Shown piece by piece: positions 40,629-50,416 of a stretch of DNA of 64,000 nt. The DNA lies in NCBI GenBank assembly GCA_964464925.1, contig CAYXLI010000001.1, forward strand, positions 248,001 through 312,000, written 5' to 3'. The DNA comes from CAYXLI01 sp964464925 (lineage in GTDB: Bacteria; Acidobacteriota; Terriglobia; Bryobacterales; Bryobacteraceae). Positions within the stretch are counted from its first letter, which is position 1, and each line of letters starts with the position of its first letter. Made by a program: the position numbers and the translations under genes. The notes beneath the pieces were generated by a model. It did not search any database and had not been told where the DNA came from. It was given only the letters and a program-made list of their open reading frames with translations.

Positions 40629-43124
40629 ATGAGCCTGCGAGCCCGCCCAAAATACTGGACCGAGATTAGTTTCGGACTGGCGTTGATTTGTGCTATCGGT
40701 GCCGGTTTGGTCGCGTTTTCTGTCCGCAAGACAGAGCCTACTTTCAACTTGACCAACAGCCTTATTTCCCGGCTGGGCTCAATTCAGGATGAACTCCGGG
40801 CCGCCCATTACGCGGAAGTTCGCCACCACATCGACGATTTCCAGAAACTGGATCTTACTCATCCGGCATTTCATGCCATCCGCGATTATCTGCTTCAACT
40901 CCGTCTTAAACTCGGCGGCATCGAAGCGCTCGAAACGGAATTGCATCAAACGCGGACGGAACCGGACAAAATCCGCCTGCTCGAACGGCTTGTCCAGGCT
41001 AAGAGCGACGGACAAACGCTGATCCTGGCCGCGCAAGGCGTTCTTAGCGACAGCCGCAGCGAAGATTCCGAATTCGTGTCACTTCGCTACCGCTACCTGA
41101 TTGGTCTGACCCTCGGGCTGGCTACATTGGCCAGCATCAGCGCCCTGCAACTCTACAAGGAGCGCCGCGACATCACGCAGCGGCAGCATGCGGAACAGGC
41201 GCTCCGGGAATCCGAAGCACGTTTCCGCGGACTCTTCGAGAACGTAAACGAAGGCATTTACCAGGTGAGTCTCGAAGGCAAGATCATTGCCGCCAACTCG
41301 GCGTTGGTCAGCATGTTGGGCTTCGATTCGGAGGAGGACCTGCGCAGCGTGGAATTTGTGCAGGATCACTACTTCCACCCGGGCGTGCGCCGCACTTGTA
41401 TCGATCTGCTCGAGCAGCAAGGTCTACTTCGCAACAAAGAGGTGGTTCTTCGGCGTAAAGACGGAACGCCTATTGTTGTCCTCGATAATGCGCGTATTGT
41501 GCGCGATTCATCCGGCCACACGCGATATTACGAGGGAACTCTGATCGACATTACGGACCGCAAAAAGTTCGAACAGGAACTCGCAAATGCCCGCGACGAA
41601 GCCATCCACGCGTCGCATCTGAAATCGCGCTTTCTTGCCAACGTGAGCCACGAAATCCGGACTCCGATGAATGGGATCATCGGCATGACGAACCTGCTGC
41701 TCGATACGGATCTAAGCCCGGAACAGCGCGAATTTGCAACCTCCGTAAGGCGATCATCCAGCTTCCTGCTCGACATCATCAACGACATTCTTGATTTCTC
41801 CAAAATCGAAGCCGGTAAGCTGGAACTCGAGAACGTCGAATTCCGTCTCCGCCCTTCTGTTGAAGAAGTTCTGGAACTGCTTGCGGACATTGCCGAATCG
41901 CGGGGTCTTGAACTCATCTGCAATATACAGGATGATTTGCCTGATCGTTTGTCCGGCGATCCAGGCCGCCTCCGCCAGGTGTTGATGAACCTGGTCGGGA
42001 ATGCTCTCAAGTTCACCGAGCGCGGTGAAGTCGCTGTGAACATTCGTGTCAAGCAGGTCTCCGGGACTCGCGTCACACTTTTGTTCGAGGTGATGGACAC
42101 CGGCATTGGCATCACTCCGGCGCAAATGAGCAGAATCTTCGAGCCGTTTCATCAGGGTGATGGCTCTACCACGCGCCGGTACGGAGGGACTGGGCTGGGC
42201 CTGAGCATCTCGCGACGCATCGTCGAGATGATGGGCGGCAAGATCAGCGTGTTCAGCATCCCAGGCCGTGGATCCACTTTCTCCTTCGACGCTTCATTTC
42301 AATTCCAGTCCTCCAGTCATCCGCCGCTGACGAACGATGCGGTTCGAGGGAAGCGGGTGACGATCGTGGAGGACAGCGCCGGGGCGTCGAGAGTGCTCGA
42401 AGAGCACTTGCGAGGCTGGGACATGCACGTGACCACGTTTCGCGAGGTGCGCGCATTTCAAGAGTCTCAACCGCAAGCGGACTTCCTCCTGATCGATTGC
42501 CAGATGCCGGGCGTCGATGCAGATCTCATCGCTCACGTTCGTGTTCCTATCATCTTGATGACAAATTACGGCCAGCGCAAACTGCCGTGTGCCGCTACTG
42601 ATCCGAACATACTCGGCGTTCTTACGAAGCCGATTCGCTCGGATCTGTTGAAGAATTTGTTCTGCGGTGTTGTGCGTGTTCCGTCATCGCCCTCTCAGGT
42701 GATTCTTCCGGAATCTCAACCCTGCGCGCCATTACGCATTCTCGTAGCGGAAGACAACATGATCAACCAGCGAGTAGCCAGAAAAATGGTGGAGCGGCTC
42801 GGTTACACGGCCGACGTCGTTGCGAACGGAGTTGAGGTCATGGACGCGATACGCGCTGGCGGTTACTCGCTGGTGCTGATGGACTGCCAGATGCCGGAGA
42901 TGGATGGCTTCGAGGCGACTGCGGCGATTCGCGAAGAGGAAAAGAAGGGCCATCGCATTCCGATCGTTGCGATGACCGCGCATGCCATGAAGGGAGATCG
43001 TGACCGTTGCCTGCAGGCCGGCATGGATGACTACATCAGCAAGCCGATTCGGTCCGATGAACTGGCCGCCATCCTCGATCGCTGGATCCCCTCTCACCAG
43101 GGGCGCGCCGCTTCGAGTTCGTAA
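40629..43124 (+). CDS. Hybrid sensor histidine kinase, PAS-HisKA-HATPase-REC-REC
   Basis: 831 residues. Two membrane helices (about 13-30 and 155-172) enclose a helical periplasmic domain of CHASE3-like character. A PAS domain follows (about 195-315, with ARFRGLFENVNEGIYQVSLE), then the kinase core: H-box FLANVSHEIRTPMNGIIGM and ATPase boxes MDTGIGITPAQM and YGGTGLGLSISRR. The first receiver (about 565-690) keeps the Asp in LLIDCQMPGVDA and the KP but is shorter and lacks the usual DG after it; the second (LVAEDNMINQRVA, LMDCQMPEMDG) is intact. It is the second two-receiver hybrid kinase within 8 kb. Confidence 0.9.
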   Translation: MSLRARPKYWTEISFGLALICAIGAGLVAFSVRKTEPTFNLTNSLISRLGSIQDELRAAHYAEVRHHIDDFQKLDLTHPAFHAIRDYLLQLRLKLGGIEALETELHQTRTEPDKIRLLERLVQAKSDGQTLILAAQGVLSDSRSEDSEFVSLRYRYLIGLTLGLATLASISALQLYKERRDITQRQHAEQALRESEARFRGLFENVNEGIYQVSLEGKIIAANSALVSMLGFDSEEDLRSVEFVQDHYFHPGVRRTCIDLLEQQGLLRNKEVVLRRKDGTPIVVLDNARIVRDSSGHTRYYEGTLIDITDRKKFEQELANARDEAIHASHLKSRFLANVSHEIRTPMNGIIGMTNLLLDTDLSPEQREFATSVRRSSSFLLDIINDILDFSKIEAGKLELENVEFRLRPSVEEVLELLADIAESRGLELICNIQDDLPDRLSGDPGRLRQVLMNLVGNALKFTERGEVAVNIRVKQVSGTRVTLLFEVMDTGIGITPAQMSRIFEPFHQGDGSTTRRYGGTGLGLSISRRIVEMMGGKISVFSIPGRGSTFSFDASFQFQSSSHPPLTNDAVRGKRVTIVEDSAGASRVLEEHLRGWDMHVTTFREVRAFQESQPQADFLLIDCQMPGVDADLIAHVRVPIILMTNYGQRKLPCAATDPNILGVLTKPIRSDLLKNLFCGVVRVPSSPSQVILPESQPCAPLRILVAEDNMINQRVARKMVERLGYTADVVANGVEVMDAIRAGGYSLVLMDCQMPEMDGFEATAAIREEEKKGHRIPIVAMTAHAMKGDRDRCLQAGMDDYISKPIRSDELAAILDRWIPSHQGRAASSS

Positions 43125-43281
43125 CTGCTGCTGATTGTGAGTTGCGTCGGAACCTGTGCCTTGCCGCGTCCGTTTTAATGAAACACAGCGACGCCCCATC
43201 TGTTCCTCGCAGCACTCGAGGATTCCAGGTGTCAGCTCGCCCGGCGGTCAAGCAGCTCCGAATAGGAGCAAGATCAGCGGC

Positions 43282-44742
43282 TCACACCGGCACCGCCTTT
43301 CGATCGGAAGCCGCCTGGCCAGAGGTCTCGCCGCCAACCAGCGCTCCGAGCCGCTGCACGATCTGATTCAACGCCTGGGCCTGCGCGGACAACTCTTCGC
43401 TGGCTGAAGCACTCTCTTCCGCGTTCGCCGCCGTGTCTTGCGTGAGCTGATCCATCTGAGCCACTGCCTTGCCGATCTGCTCGATGCCGCGCGCCTGCTC
43501 TTGGCTGCCCAAGCTCAACTCGTCCACTAGCATCTTCACTTTGGCCGCGCTTTCGGTGATACTGCGGATCACCTGTGCCACCTGTTGCAGCTTGGTGTTG
43601 CCTTCGTTGGATCTGCCGATCGATTCTTGAATGAGTATGGCCGTGTCTTTCGCCGCCTGGGCTGAACGCTGCGCCAGGTTTCGAACTTCATCGGCGACCA
43701 CTGCAAACCCCATGCCGGCCTCACCGGCTCGCGCCGCCTCCACTGCTGCGTTCAATGCGAGAATGTTGGTTTGAAATGCGATCTCATCGATCACTTTGAT
43801 GATCTTCGAAATCTTATCGCTGGAGGAGTTGATCTCCTTCATCGATACCACCATTTGTTCGAGCGTTTGGTTTCCTTCCTTGATCTGCCGGTCGACCGTC
43901 GCCATGACATCGGCGGCTGTCCGTGAATTCTCGGCGTTCTTGCGGGTCATGGAAGTGATCTCCTCGCTTGATGCGGAAGTCTCCTCAAGTGAGGCGGCCT
44001 GCTCGGAGGCGCCTTGCGCGAGTGTTTGGCTGGATGATGCCACTTGCGACGCGGCATTGGCTATCTGTGAAGCACCTTCTGCAAGCTCCGTCGCCGATTG
44101 CCTCAGCGCTCCATTGATGCCGCGCACGATCCAGAATGCCATCGCCCCCCCGATCAGGAGTGAGCACAGCACGCTCGAACAAACCGACCAAGTCGCCGTC
44201 GAAGCCGCGTGAGCCGATTGGCGGGCCATGTCATCTCCGTATGATTTGTTCTGCTCTATCTCGTCGCCAATCGTTTTCTGCAGGTCTTGAGAGGCCGGTA
44301 TGAGCCTTTGCTGAAAAGCTGCCAGTGCTTCCTGGGTCTTCTGCTCCCTGCTCAGCAAACGAGCGGCCTCCCAAGCCCCGAAATACCGGTCGAAAGCAGG
44401 TTCGATCTTGCTGAACATCTCGCGGTCGATCGAGCGGGAGATGGTTTTTTCGTAATCTTTAAGAAGGCTCTTGAACTGCTCCCGCAGCATTGCCATTTGG
44501 GATTCACACTGAGCCCTCTGCTCGTCGTTGGCGGAGGCGATGTGCCTCAGCATTTGCGCTTGAAGATCCTTCGTCACACTTTCGGCCCGGCCAATGTAGT
44601 AGATACCCGGCAGCGCATCCGTGACAGTTGCTTCCTGGTATCGATTCATGCGACTGATGCCGGCAAGCGAGACCGCCCCGACCAAGATCGTGAATGAAAT
44701 CAGTGCGCTGAATGCCAATGAGATCTTCTTCCCGGCTGTCAT
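43282..44742 (-). CDS. Methyl-accepting chemotaxis protein
   Basis: 486 residues. One helix near the N-terminus and another at about 185-207 enclose a four-helix-bundle sensor (DALPGIYYIGRAES). The cytoplasmic rod carries Gln/Glu/Ala-rich methylation stretches and the conserved hairpin tip DEIAFQTNILALNAAVEAARAG. There is no C-terminal pentapeptide for CheR/CheB docking (it ends ASDRKAVPV). It signals to CheA. No other chemotaxis or flagellar genes are in the window, so it is an orphan receptor gene. Confidence 0.93.
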   Translation of the reverse strand: MTAGKKISLAFSALISFTILVGAVSLAGISRMNRYQEATVTDALPGIYYIGRAESVTKDLQAQMLRHIASANDEQRAQCESQMAMLREQFKSLLKDYEKTISRSIDREMFSKIEPAFDRYFGAWEAARLLSREQKTQEALAAFQQRLIPASQDLQKTIGDEIEQNKSYGDDMARQSAHAASTATWSVCSSVLCSLLIGGAMAFWIVRGINGALRQSATELAEGASQIANAASQVASSSQTLAQGASEQAASLEETSASSEEITSMTRKNAENSRTAADVMATVDRQIKEGNQTLEQMVVSMKEINSSSDKISKIIKVIDEIAFQTNILALNAAVEAARAGEAGMGFAVVADEVRNLAQRSAQAAKDTAILIQESIGRSNEGNTKLQQVAQVIRSITESAAKVKMLVDELSLGSQEQARGIEQIGKAVAQMDQLTQDTAANAEESASASEELSAQAQALNQIVQRLGALVGGETSGQAASDRKAVPV

Positions 44743-44874
44743 AGTTCTGAATGCCCCTTCCCTCTGAATGCGTGCTTCCTGCGCGAATCCTGCGTGAATG
44801 GACCCGCAAATACCTCATCGGCGCTAATGGCATGGACGTGAGCCAAGACTTCCGGCGGAGACAGCGTACCGGGA

Positions 44875-44882
44875 GCTATCAT
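44875..44882 (+). promoter_or_regulatory. Candidate -10 element (GCTATCAT) before the bifunctional nuclease
   Basis: GCTATCAT lies 18 bases before the ATG at 44901, giving a short leader that still contains the ribosome site AGAGGGA. Confidence 0.4.
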
Positions 44883-44900
44883 GGAGAAAGAGGGATACAC

Positions 44901-45386
44901 ATGGAAGTCGAAATGAAAATCCGCGGACTGACGATGGATCCGGTCACGAACATGCCGATCGTCGTCCTCAAAGATGTAAATGGTGGGTCCGTGCTCCCAA
45001 TCTGGGTCGGGATTTTCGAAGCGAACGCCATCGCCCTCGAAATCGAAAAAGTTTCTACGCCGCGGCCTATGACGCATGACCTTATCAAGACTGTTCTGAT
45101 GGGTCTCAATGCGGGAGTCAAGAAGGTGGTTGTGAGCGAACTTAAGGATGATACGTTCTACGCGCTCATCTGGCTGGAGAAGGATGGTGAATTGATCAGT
45201 GTCGATTCGCGGCCGAGTGACGCGCTAGCACTAGCGCTTCGCCTCGATTGTCCCATCTTTGTCGAAGACAGTGTCCTGAAGACCTCGAAAGCAACCAATG
45301 CCGTCAACGATAAAGTGCAGAGCGAGGAACTGCGCAAGTGGCTGGAGGGACTCAATGACGAGGATCTCGGCCGCTACAAGATGTAA
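44901..45386 (+). CDS. Bifunctional nuclease family (DUF151) protein
   Basis: 161 residues from the ATG at 44901, which has an AGAGGGA ribosome site; the upstream frame is open but unrelated. Family marks: EMKIRGLTMDPVTNMPIVVLKD, LPIWVGIFEANAIALEIE, RPMTHDL and the C-terminal SVDSRPSDALALALRLDCPIF. Plant and bacterial members have reported RNase and DNase activity. Its TAA is directly followed by the ATG of the next gene. Confidence 0.9.
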   Translation: MEVEMKIRGLTMDPVTNMPIVVLKDVNGGSVLPIWVGIFEANAIALEIEKVSTPRPMTHDLIKTVLMGLNAGVKKVVVSELKDDTFYALIWLEKDGELISVDSRPSDALALALRLDCPIFVEDSVLKTSKATNAVNDKVQSEELRKWLEGLNDEDLGRYKM

Positions 45387-45683
45387 ATGACGGAGAAATT
45401 TGAACGTCTGGTCGCCGCGGGAATACAACTATTGCCTGCCTTTGAAATTACGTCCCACCTGGTTTTTGAACGTGACGGATTCGTTGCCCTCGTAGAACGG
45501 CGCGATGACAGCTTCGGAGCGGTCGGCACCGCAGGCCTGCTTACCGAACACGGTGTCGCTCCGCTCATCGTGAAGAATGGGCACGCGGTGTTTGTCACCA
45601 AAGGCTATGAAATTCGGGCCGAACCAGAGCAAGTCGAGCAGCTACGCCGCTTCCAGCGGGATTTGCAGGCAGCGCTTTCCTGA
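45387..45683 (+). CDS. Hypothetical 98-residue protein
   Basis: 98 residues beginning directly after the bifunctional nuclease stop (TAAATG), so translation is probably coupled. It has no signal peptide or membrane helix. HLVFERDGFVALVERRDDSFG and HGVAPLIVKNGHAVFVTKGYE suggest two short beta-hairpins, followed by an acidic helix ending the chain. I do not recognise a family. The tight coupling suggests a role with the nuclease. Confidence 0.7.
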   Translation: MTEKFERLVAAGIQLLPAFEITSHLVFERDGFVALVERRDDSFGAVGTAGLLTEHGVAPLIVKNGHAVFVTKGYEIRAEPEQVEQLRRFQRDLQAALS

Positions 45684-45703
45684 TTCCGCCTCGTTACAGG
45701 TGG

Positions 45704-48391
45704 CTAATTTAACGCCAGCGTCACTCCGGGCTGGCTGCGCCCCCCATTCAAGGTGACTACAACCTCTTGCACCCCGGTTAAAGTAGTGCTGAGTGGTAAC
45801 TTCGCATTAATCTGCATGACCCCGAGCAAACCTGGTGCGCGGCCCGCATAGAGCACCTCCGCTGCAAGCCCCCCAACGTCGACCGACAACGTTGTACGAA
45901 ACGAACCCACTCCGCCCGCACGCCCGTCGATTGAGTCACTTAGCAGCACTCCGTCGCCTGTGGCGTAAAGCACGATGATCGAACCCGGATGAGCGGGGCG
46001 ATCGGTGGCGTTGGCGGAGCCGTCCTCATTGAGCGCGATCGCCTGGCCCGATCCGGTGGCCAGAGTAAAGAGGCCAAGTGAGACCGGCTGAACGGGTACG
46101 GTGGCCCGGCCATTCACGCCGGACCCGGAAAGTACCGTGACATCCGTCTGGCTTCGGCCTGCAAGTCCATAAGGCACCTGGAGATTGATTTGCGAGTCCT
46201 GCACGTACAGCAGGGGAGCGGGACGGCCGTCGAACAGGACCTGAACCCCTCCAAGTATGTTTGGAAGGATGCCATCGGCCTGCGGCCTGCCGGTTACCCC
46301 ATCTTTCGAACCGAACCCACTGCCGAAGATCGTCACGAGTTGTCCGGCGGCGATCGGCTGCTCTCTCAAAGTGGCGCTATGCACGATGGAGAGAGCGGTT
46401 AAAGCTTGGGCGACGACGGTCATTTCCGCCGTAATCTTTCGGACCCGGTTATTCCCGGAGTCTGAGATGAAGATGGCACCCTCCCGATCGATCCAAATAT
46501 CGAGAGGCGTATCGAGTGCTGCAGATTCCGCAGGACCACCATCGCCAGAGAAGCCGCGCGCACCAGTTCCGGCCAGTATGCTGACCTTCCCGGACGTGCT
46601 GATTCGCCGGATAGTGTGGTCGCCTGCATCGGCGACCAGCAGGTCACCTCCGGGAAGAGCGCGCAGTCCGCGCGGATCCACGAACTTGTTTCCGTAGCTG
46701 GTGATGATGCCTTTCGCATCGATCCTACGAATGCGTCCATTCCCTGTATCCGAGATGAAGAGGTTACCCGCTGTGTCGAGCGCGACGGCGGTCGGGTTCA
46801 AGAGGCGCGCCTGTGTTGCGGGGCCGCCATCGCCGAGTGATTCGAGCAGGCTGCCGCCCGCGATCGTGTAGATAAGGCCCTCGGGCGTAATCTTACGGAC
46901 GCGGTTGTTGCCTGAATCCGCGAAGTAAATGTTGTCGTTCTGGTCGACCGTCAGCCCTGCCGGTTTGCTGACCTGTGCATAAAGAGCCAGCCATCCGTCT
47001 CCGCTGAAGCCCGGCGTATCGGATCCCGCGAGCGTGGACGACGAACCATCCGGTGCGATGCGGCGTATGCGGTTTGCACCAGGGTCCGAGACATAGAAGT
47101 TTCCGCGATTGTCGGCGGCGACCGATAGCGGTGAAACCAGATGCACCGAGGTGGCTAGCGAACCGTTTAAGCCAGTGGCCTGGCCGTCCCCGGCGAATGT
47201 GCTCACCAGTCCAAGCGTATTGATCTTCCGTACGCGGAGGTTCTTGGAATCGACGATATAAAAATTGCCGAGATAATCGCGGTACAGACCCGCAGGGCCG
47301 TTCAGGCGCGCGTTGGCGGGAGGGCCTCCATCGCCGCCGAATAGACTGGTACCCACTCCTGCGATTGTTTGCGCATTGTTGCCCGCGAGCTTTTTGACGA
47401 CTCTGGAACCGGTCGCGTAAACCTGATCAACGGCACTGATGGCGATGTCACCTCCGCCGAGCGGAAGATTCGTCAAGCTGCCAAAGCTCCCGAGCCGCAG
47501 GGTAGTAGCGCGCCCGTCCTGCACATACAGATTGCCTGCGCCGTCGACGGCGAGCCCTGTGGGCGAGTTTAGAGCGCCTGTGGTGACCGTACTGATCACA
47601 CCCTGCGCAACACGCCGGACGCGCCGGTTCCCGCTGTCTGCGATATAGAGCACGCCTTGGGCGTCAATGGCGAGACCAGCCGGGTAGGCAAGCTGGGCGA
47701 GCTTGGCCGCGGCGCCGTCACCACTGAAGCCGGCCGTTCCCGATCCCGCTACCGTGGTGATCACGCCGGCAGCGTTGACTTGGAACACGCGCTGCGCCGA
47801 GAAATCCGATATGAACAGATTGCCGTTCGCATCGGCGGCAACGTTGCGCGGAGCGCTGAGCTTAGCTTCGGTTGACATGCCGCCGTCACCATCGCCGCCG
47901 GGCACGATACTCCCGCCGCCGGCAATCGTGGCGATACGGCCATCGGCAGAGATACGCCGCACACGCGCGTTGCCCAGGTCAGCGATGTATAAATTGCCAG
48001 CCCTGTCGAAGCAAAGTCCATAGGGAGCGTTCAGTGTAGCCGACTCGGCGGGCCCATTGTCCCCGGAAAATCCGGGGCTACCATTGCCGGCGATTGTCTG
48101 GATTATCCCCTCAGGGCTAATCCTACGGACGCGATGATCTGCTGGGTCTGCAACATAGACGAAGCCTCGTGTGTCTACGGCGATGCCCTCGGGCTGAGTG
48201 AGAAGTGCCTGAAGCGCCGGACCGCCATCGCCGACCCAGTTTCCACCTGCAAAGGTCTGAATCGTATAGACGGTCTTGAAAGTTTGCGAAAATGCCGGCA
48301 ACGCGGCAGCCAAGATCCACAGGGTGGTGACCCCGGCCCTGCTTCGAAGAGAGGTGTGTAGTCGCACCAATAAAGATGTGCATTTCAGCAA
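45704..48391 (-). CDS. Secreted NHL-repeat propeller with Solibacter-type C-terminal domain
   Basis: 895 residues from a TTG at 48391; a GTG at 48367 would give a tighter signal peptide (LWILAAALPAFSQ). Residues about 35-660 hold about ten NHL repeats with the recurring segments GFSGDGGPA, IAVDTRGFVYVAD and NRVRKI, enough for one or two beta-propellers. The C-terminal 235 residues match the domain known from Solibacter (TIGR03437): VTIFGSGFGS, PLLYVQDSQINLQVPYG, VLYATGDGVL and EVLYAGRAPGLLGVMQINAKLP. It is probably exposed outside the cell. Function unknown. Confidence 0.88.
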   Translation of the reverse strand: MLKCTSLLVRLHTSLRSRAGVTTLWILAAALPAFSQTFKTVYTIQTFAGGNWVGDGGPALQALLTQPEGIAVDTRGFVYVADPADHRVRRISPEGIIQTIAGNGSPGFSGDNGPAESATLNAPYGLCFDRAGNLYIADLGNARVRRISADGRIATIAGGGSIVPGGDGDGGMSTEAKLSAPRNVAADANGNLFISDFSAQRVFQVNAAGVITTVAGSGTAGFSGDGAAAKLAQLAYPAGLAIDAQGVLYIADSGNRRVRRVAQGVISTVTTGALNSPTGLAVDGAGNLYVQDGRATTLRLGSFGSLTNLPLGGGDIAISAVDQVYATGSRVVKKLAGNNAQTIAGVGTSLFGGDGGPPANARLNGPAGLYRDYLGNFYIVDSKNLRVRKINTLGLVSTFAGDGQATGLNGSLATSVHLVSPLSVAADNRGNFYVSDPGANRIRRIAPDGSSSTLAGSDTPGFSGDGWLALYAQVSKPAGLTVDQNDNIYFADSGNNRVRKITPEGLIYTIAGGSLLESLGDGGPATQARLLNPTAVALDTAGNLFISDTGNGRIRRIDAKGIITSYGNKFVDPRGLRALPGGDLLVADAGDHTIRRISTSGKVSILAGTGARGFSGDGGPAESAALDTPLDIWIDREGAIFISDSGNNRVRKITAEMTVVAQALTALSIVHSATLREQPIAAGQLVTIFGSGFGSKDGVTGRPQADGILPNILGGVQVLFDGRPAPLLYVQDSQINLQVPYGLAGRSQTDVTVLSGSGVNGRATVPVQPVSLGLFTLATGSGQAIALNEDGSANATDRPAHPGSIIVLYATGDGVLLSDSIDGRAGGVGSFRTTLSVDVGGLAAEVLYAGRAPGLLGVMQINAKLPLSTTLTGVQEVVVTLNGGRSQPGVTLALN

Positions 48392-48424
48392 GGATTTTTC
48401 TCATCCTTACCCGATAAGTCCAGT

Positions 48425-50416
48425 GTGGACGTTCTAATTCGGTACTCAGTACTCATGCAAATGATGAGCCTTGGGCTAATGGCTCAGAGTGTTCTGCACT
48501 TGAAGGGCGGCATTGCAGAAGGCAAACAGATCGGACAGGAGGCTGCCCGCCGGGCGCTCCAGACCAGGACGCTAAATCCGTCGTGGCGGCACGTTCTGCT
48601 GACTGCGCGAGACGGCCAGGGCGGACAACTATCGGAATGGCTGGATTCAATAAGCGGCCGCAGCGTCGGGGTGCTGCCCGGCGACACGCTCTTGGCTGTG
48701 CTTCCCGCAGACGCTACTCCGGACCCGGCCCTGGCCGATACACAGGAACTGACCTCGCCTAACAAGCTCGCTCCAGATGTCTCGGCAAATAGCGACAAGG
48801 AAGGTTTCCTGTTGGTGGAGTTTCATCCGGACGTGGATCTCGCAGATGCCGCGACGATTGTACTCAACGCCGGTTTGACGCTTCATGACAACCCGGACCT
48901 CGCTCCGAATCACCTCCTCGTAGAAGGATCTTATTCGGTTGCCATCACGCTGGCCGATTGGGACGAAGTGGCGTATGTTTTCGAGGCATCGCCGGATTTG
49001 GCAACAGGAACACCTGTCATCCCATGTGCAGGTTTCGCGAGCACAACTGGAATGGTAGGCCAATACATCGCGACGGTCGGGAACGGATGGGGCGGGCCGG
49101 GAAGAAATGCCGCAGCCCTGACCTACACGTACAGTGCATTGACCACCAAGCAATCGAGAGCACTGGTGACCGCGAACATCGAGAAGGCTCTTGGTGAATG
49201 GAGCAAGGCAGCGGCGGTCACGTTCACGCCCGGCATGCAGCCGAACGCAGCGCGGAACCTGAATATCCTGTTCGCTTCGGGGGATCATGGAGACGGATAT
49301 CCGTTTGATGGTCCGGGTAAGGTGCTGGCACACACGTTCTATCCGGCGCCTCCGAATCCGGAGCCACTGGCGGGAGACTTGCATTTCGACGCTGACGAGA
49401 ACTGGAATATCGGCGCGGACATCGATGTGTACTCGGTTGTGTTGCATGAGTTGGGGCATGCGCTTGGCTTGGGCCACTCGGACAAGCCTGCGGCCGTGAT
49501 GTATCCGTACTACAAGCGCGTAAGCGGCCTGACCGCTGAGGATATCAGTACGGTGCTCACGCTCTACGCAGAGCCGGGGGGAACAAGCGCCTCGCCGGGG
49601 CCATTGACACTCACGATCGAGGACCCGGGTACCGTGGCCGCAGCTACGGTTGATCTGTCTGGATCGGTGGCCGGCGGCGTAGGCGATGTGCGTGTAAGCT
49701 GGTCCGATACACACAGCCACAACGGCGTGGCGACCGGTACCAGAACATGGCAAATTTCGGGCATACCGCTTCTCGTAGGCGCAAACAACATCACACTCAG
49801 CGTTCAAGATGCCGCAAACAGCACTGTGTCTCGATCCATTGTCGTAACGCGAACCGATATTGCAGCCCCGCTGATCACAATCTCTTCTCCAAGTACAGGC
49901 AACGTTGCACAGCCGCTACTGACCATCACCGGGACGGCGAGTCACCCTTCAGGCATTGCTCGGGTGAGATGGACGAATTCAAAGGGAGGGCAGGGGGACG
50001 CGACCGGCACTGCAAACTGGAATGCAAAGGTGGTTTTGCAGGAAGGGCAGAACTCGCTGGACTTCACCGCTTACGCAAACAATGGCACGAGTGCGCACAT
50101 CGTTGTAATGTTCAATTACGTAAAGTCAACCGCTCCAGACACGACCCCGCCTTCCGTGGTGATCACGAGTCCGATGTCGACCATCGTACGTACAACGGCA
50201 TCAACGATCACTGCTTCCGGGGTCGCATCCGACAATGTCGGCGTTACCGAAATCCGCTGGAGCACGAATTTCAACTACTCTGGTGTGGCTGCAGGAACTA
50301 CTGCTTGGACCACCGGCAGCATCCCGCTGCTGACCGGCGACAACATTGTCACTATCAAGGCCAAGGACGAAGCGGGAAATGTCGGCTCGCGATCGTTCAC
50401 CGTGGTGCGGCGTTAG
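48425..50416 (+). CDS. Matrixin-type zinc metalloprotease with three Ig-like domains
   Basis: 663 residues from a GTG; a later ATG at 48455 is possible. The N-terminal hydrophobic stretch may be a weak signal. A propeptide-like region is followed by a catalytic domain (about 220-380) with zinc motif HELGHALGLGHSD and Met-turn AVMYPYY, as in matrixins. The C-terminal 275 residues hold three Ig-like repeats of about 90 residues, with recurring S-G-x-A, R-W-T/S and T-W/N-x motifs. It probably cuts extracellular protein. It overlaps the next gene by 4 bases tail to tail, and is divergent from the NHL gene by 33 bases. Confidence 0.85.
   Translation: MDVLIRYSVLMQMMSLGLMAQSVLHLKGGIAEGKQIGQEAARRALQTRTLNPSWRHVLLTARDGQGGQLSEWLDSISGRSVGVLPGDTLLAVLPADATPDPALADTQELTSPNKLAPDVSANSDKEGFLLVEFHPDVDLADAATIVLNAGLTLHDNPDLAPNHLLVEGSYSVAITLADWDEVAYVFEASPDLATGTPVIPCAGFASTTGMVGQYIATVGNGWGGPGRNAAALTYTYSALTTKQSRALVTANIEKALGEWSKAAAVTFTPGMQPNAARNLNILFASGDHGDGYPFDGPGKVLAHTFYPAPPNPEPLAGDLHFDADENWNIGADIDVYSVVLHELGHALGLGHSDKPAAVMYPYYKRVSGLTAEDISTVLTLYAEPGGTSASPGPLTLTIEDPGTVAAATVDLSGSVAGGVGDVRVSWSDTHSHNGVATGTRTWQISGIPLLVGANNITLSVQDAANSTVSRSIVVTRTDIAAPLITISSPSTGNVAQPLLTITGTASHPSGIARVRWTNSKGGQGDATGTANWNAKVVLQEGQNSLDFTAYANNGTSAHIVVMFNYVKSTAPDTTPPSVVITSPMSTIVRTTASTITASGVASDNVGVTEIRWSTNFNYSGVAAGTTAWTTGSIPLLTGDNIVTIKAKDEAGNVGSRSFTVVRR

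Noticed and set aside
43125..43281. Short plus-strand frames in the gap between the hybrid kinase and the chemoreceptor
   Set aside because: They run into the chemoreceptor gene in antisense, have no ribosome site and no recognisable domain; I see nothing else in this 157-base gap.
45704..48391. Repeated GGCGATGG-like and CCGGAG-like units that could look like a repeat array
   Set aside because: They are the degenerate coding repeats of the NHL propeller, with a variable period and no spacers; not CRISPR.
48647..49807. 386-codon minus-strand open frame opposite the metalloprotease
   Set aside because: It is antisense to a gene with a clear zinc motif, has an Arg/His-rich composition typical of a shadow frame and shows no recognisable domain.
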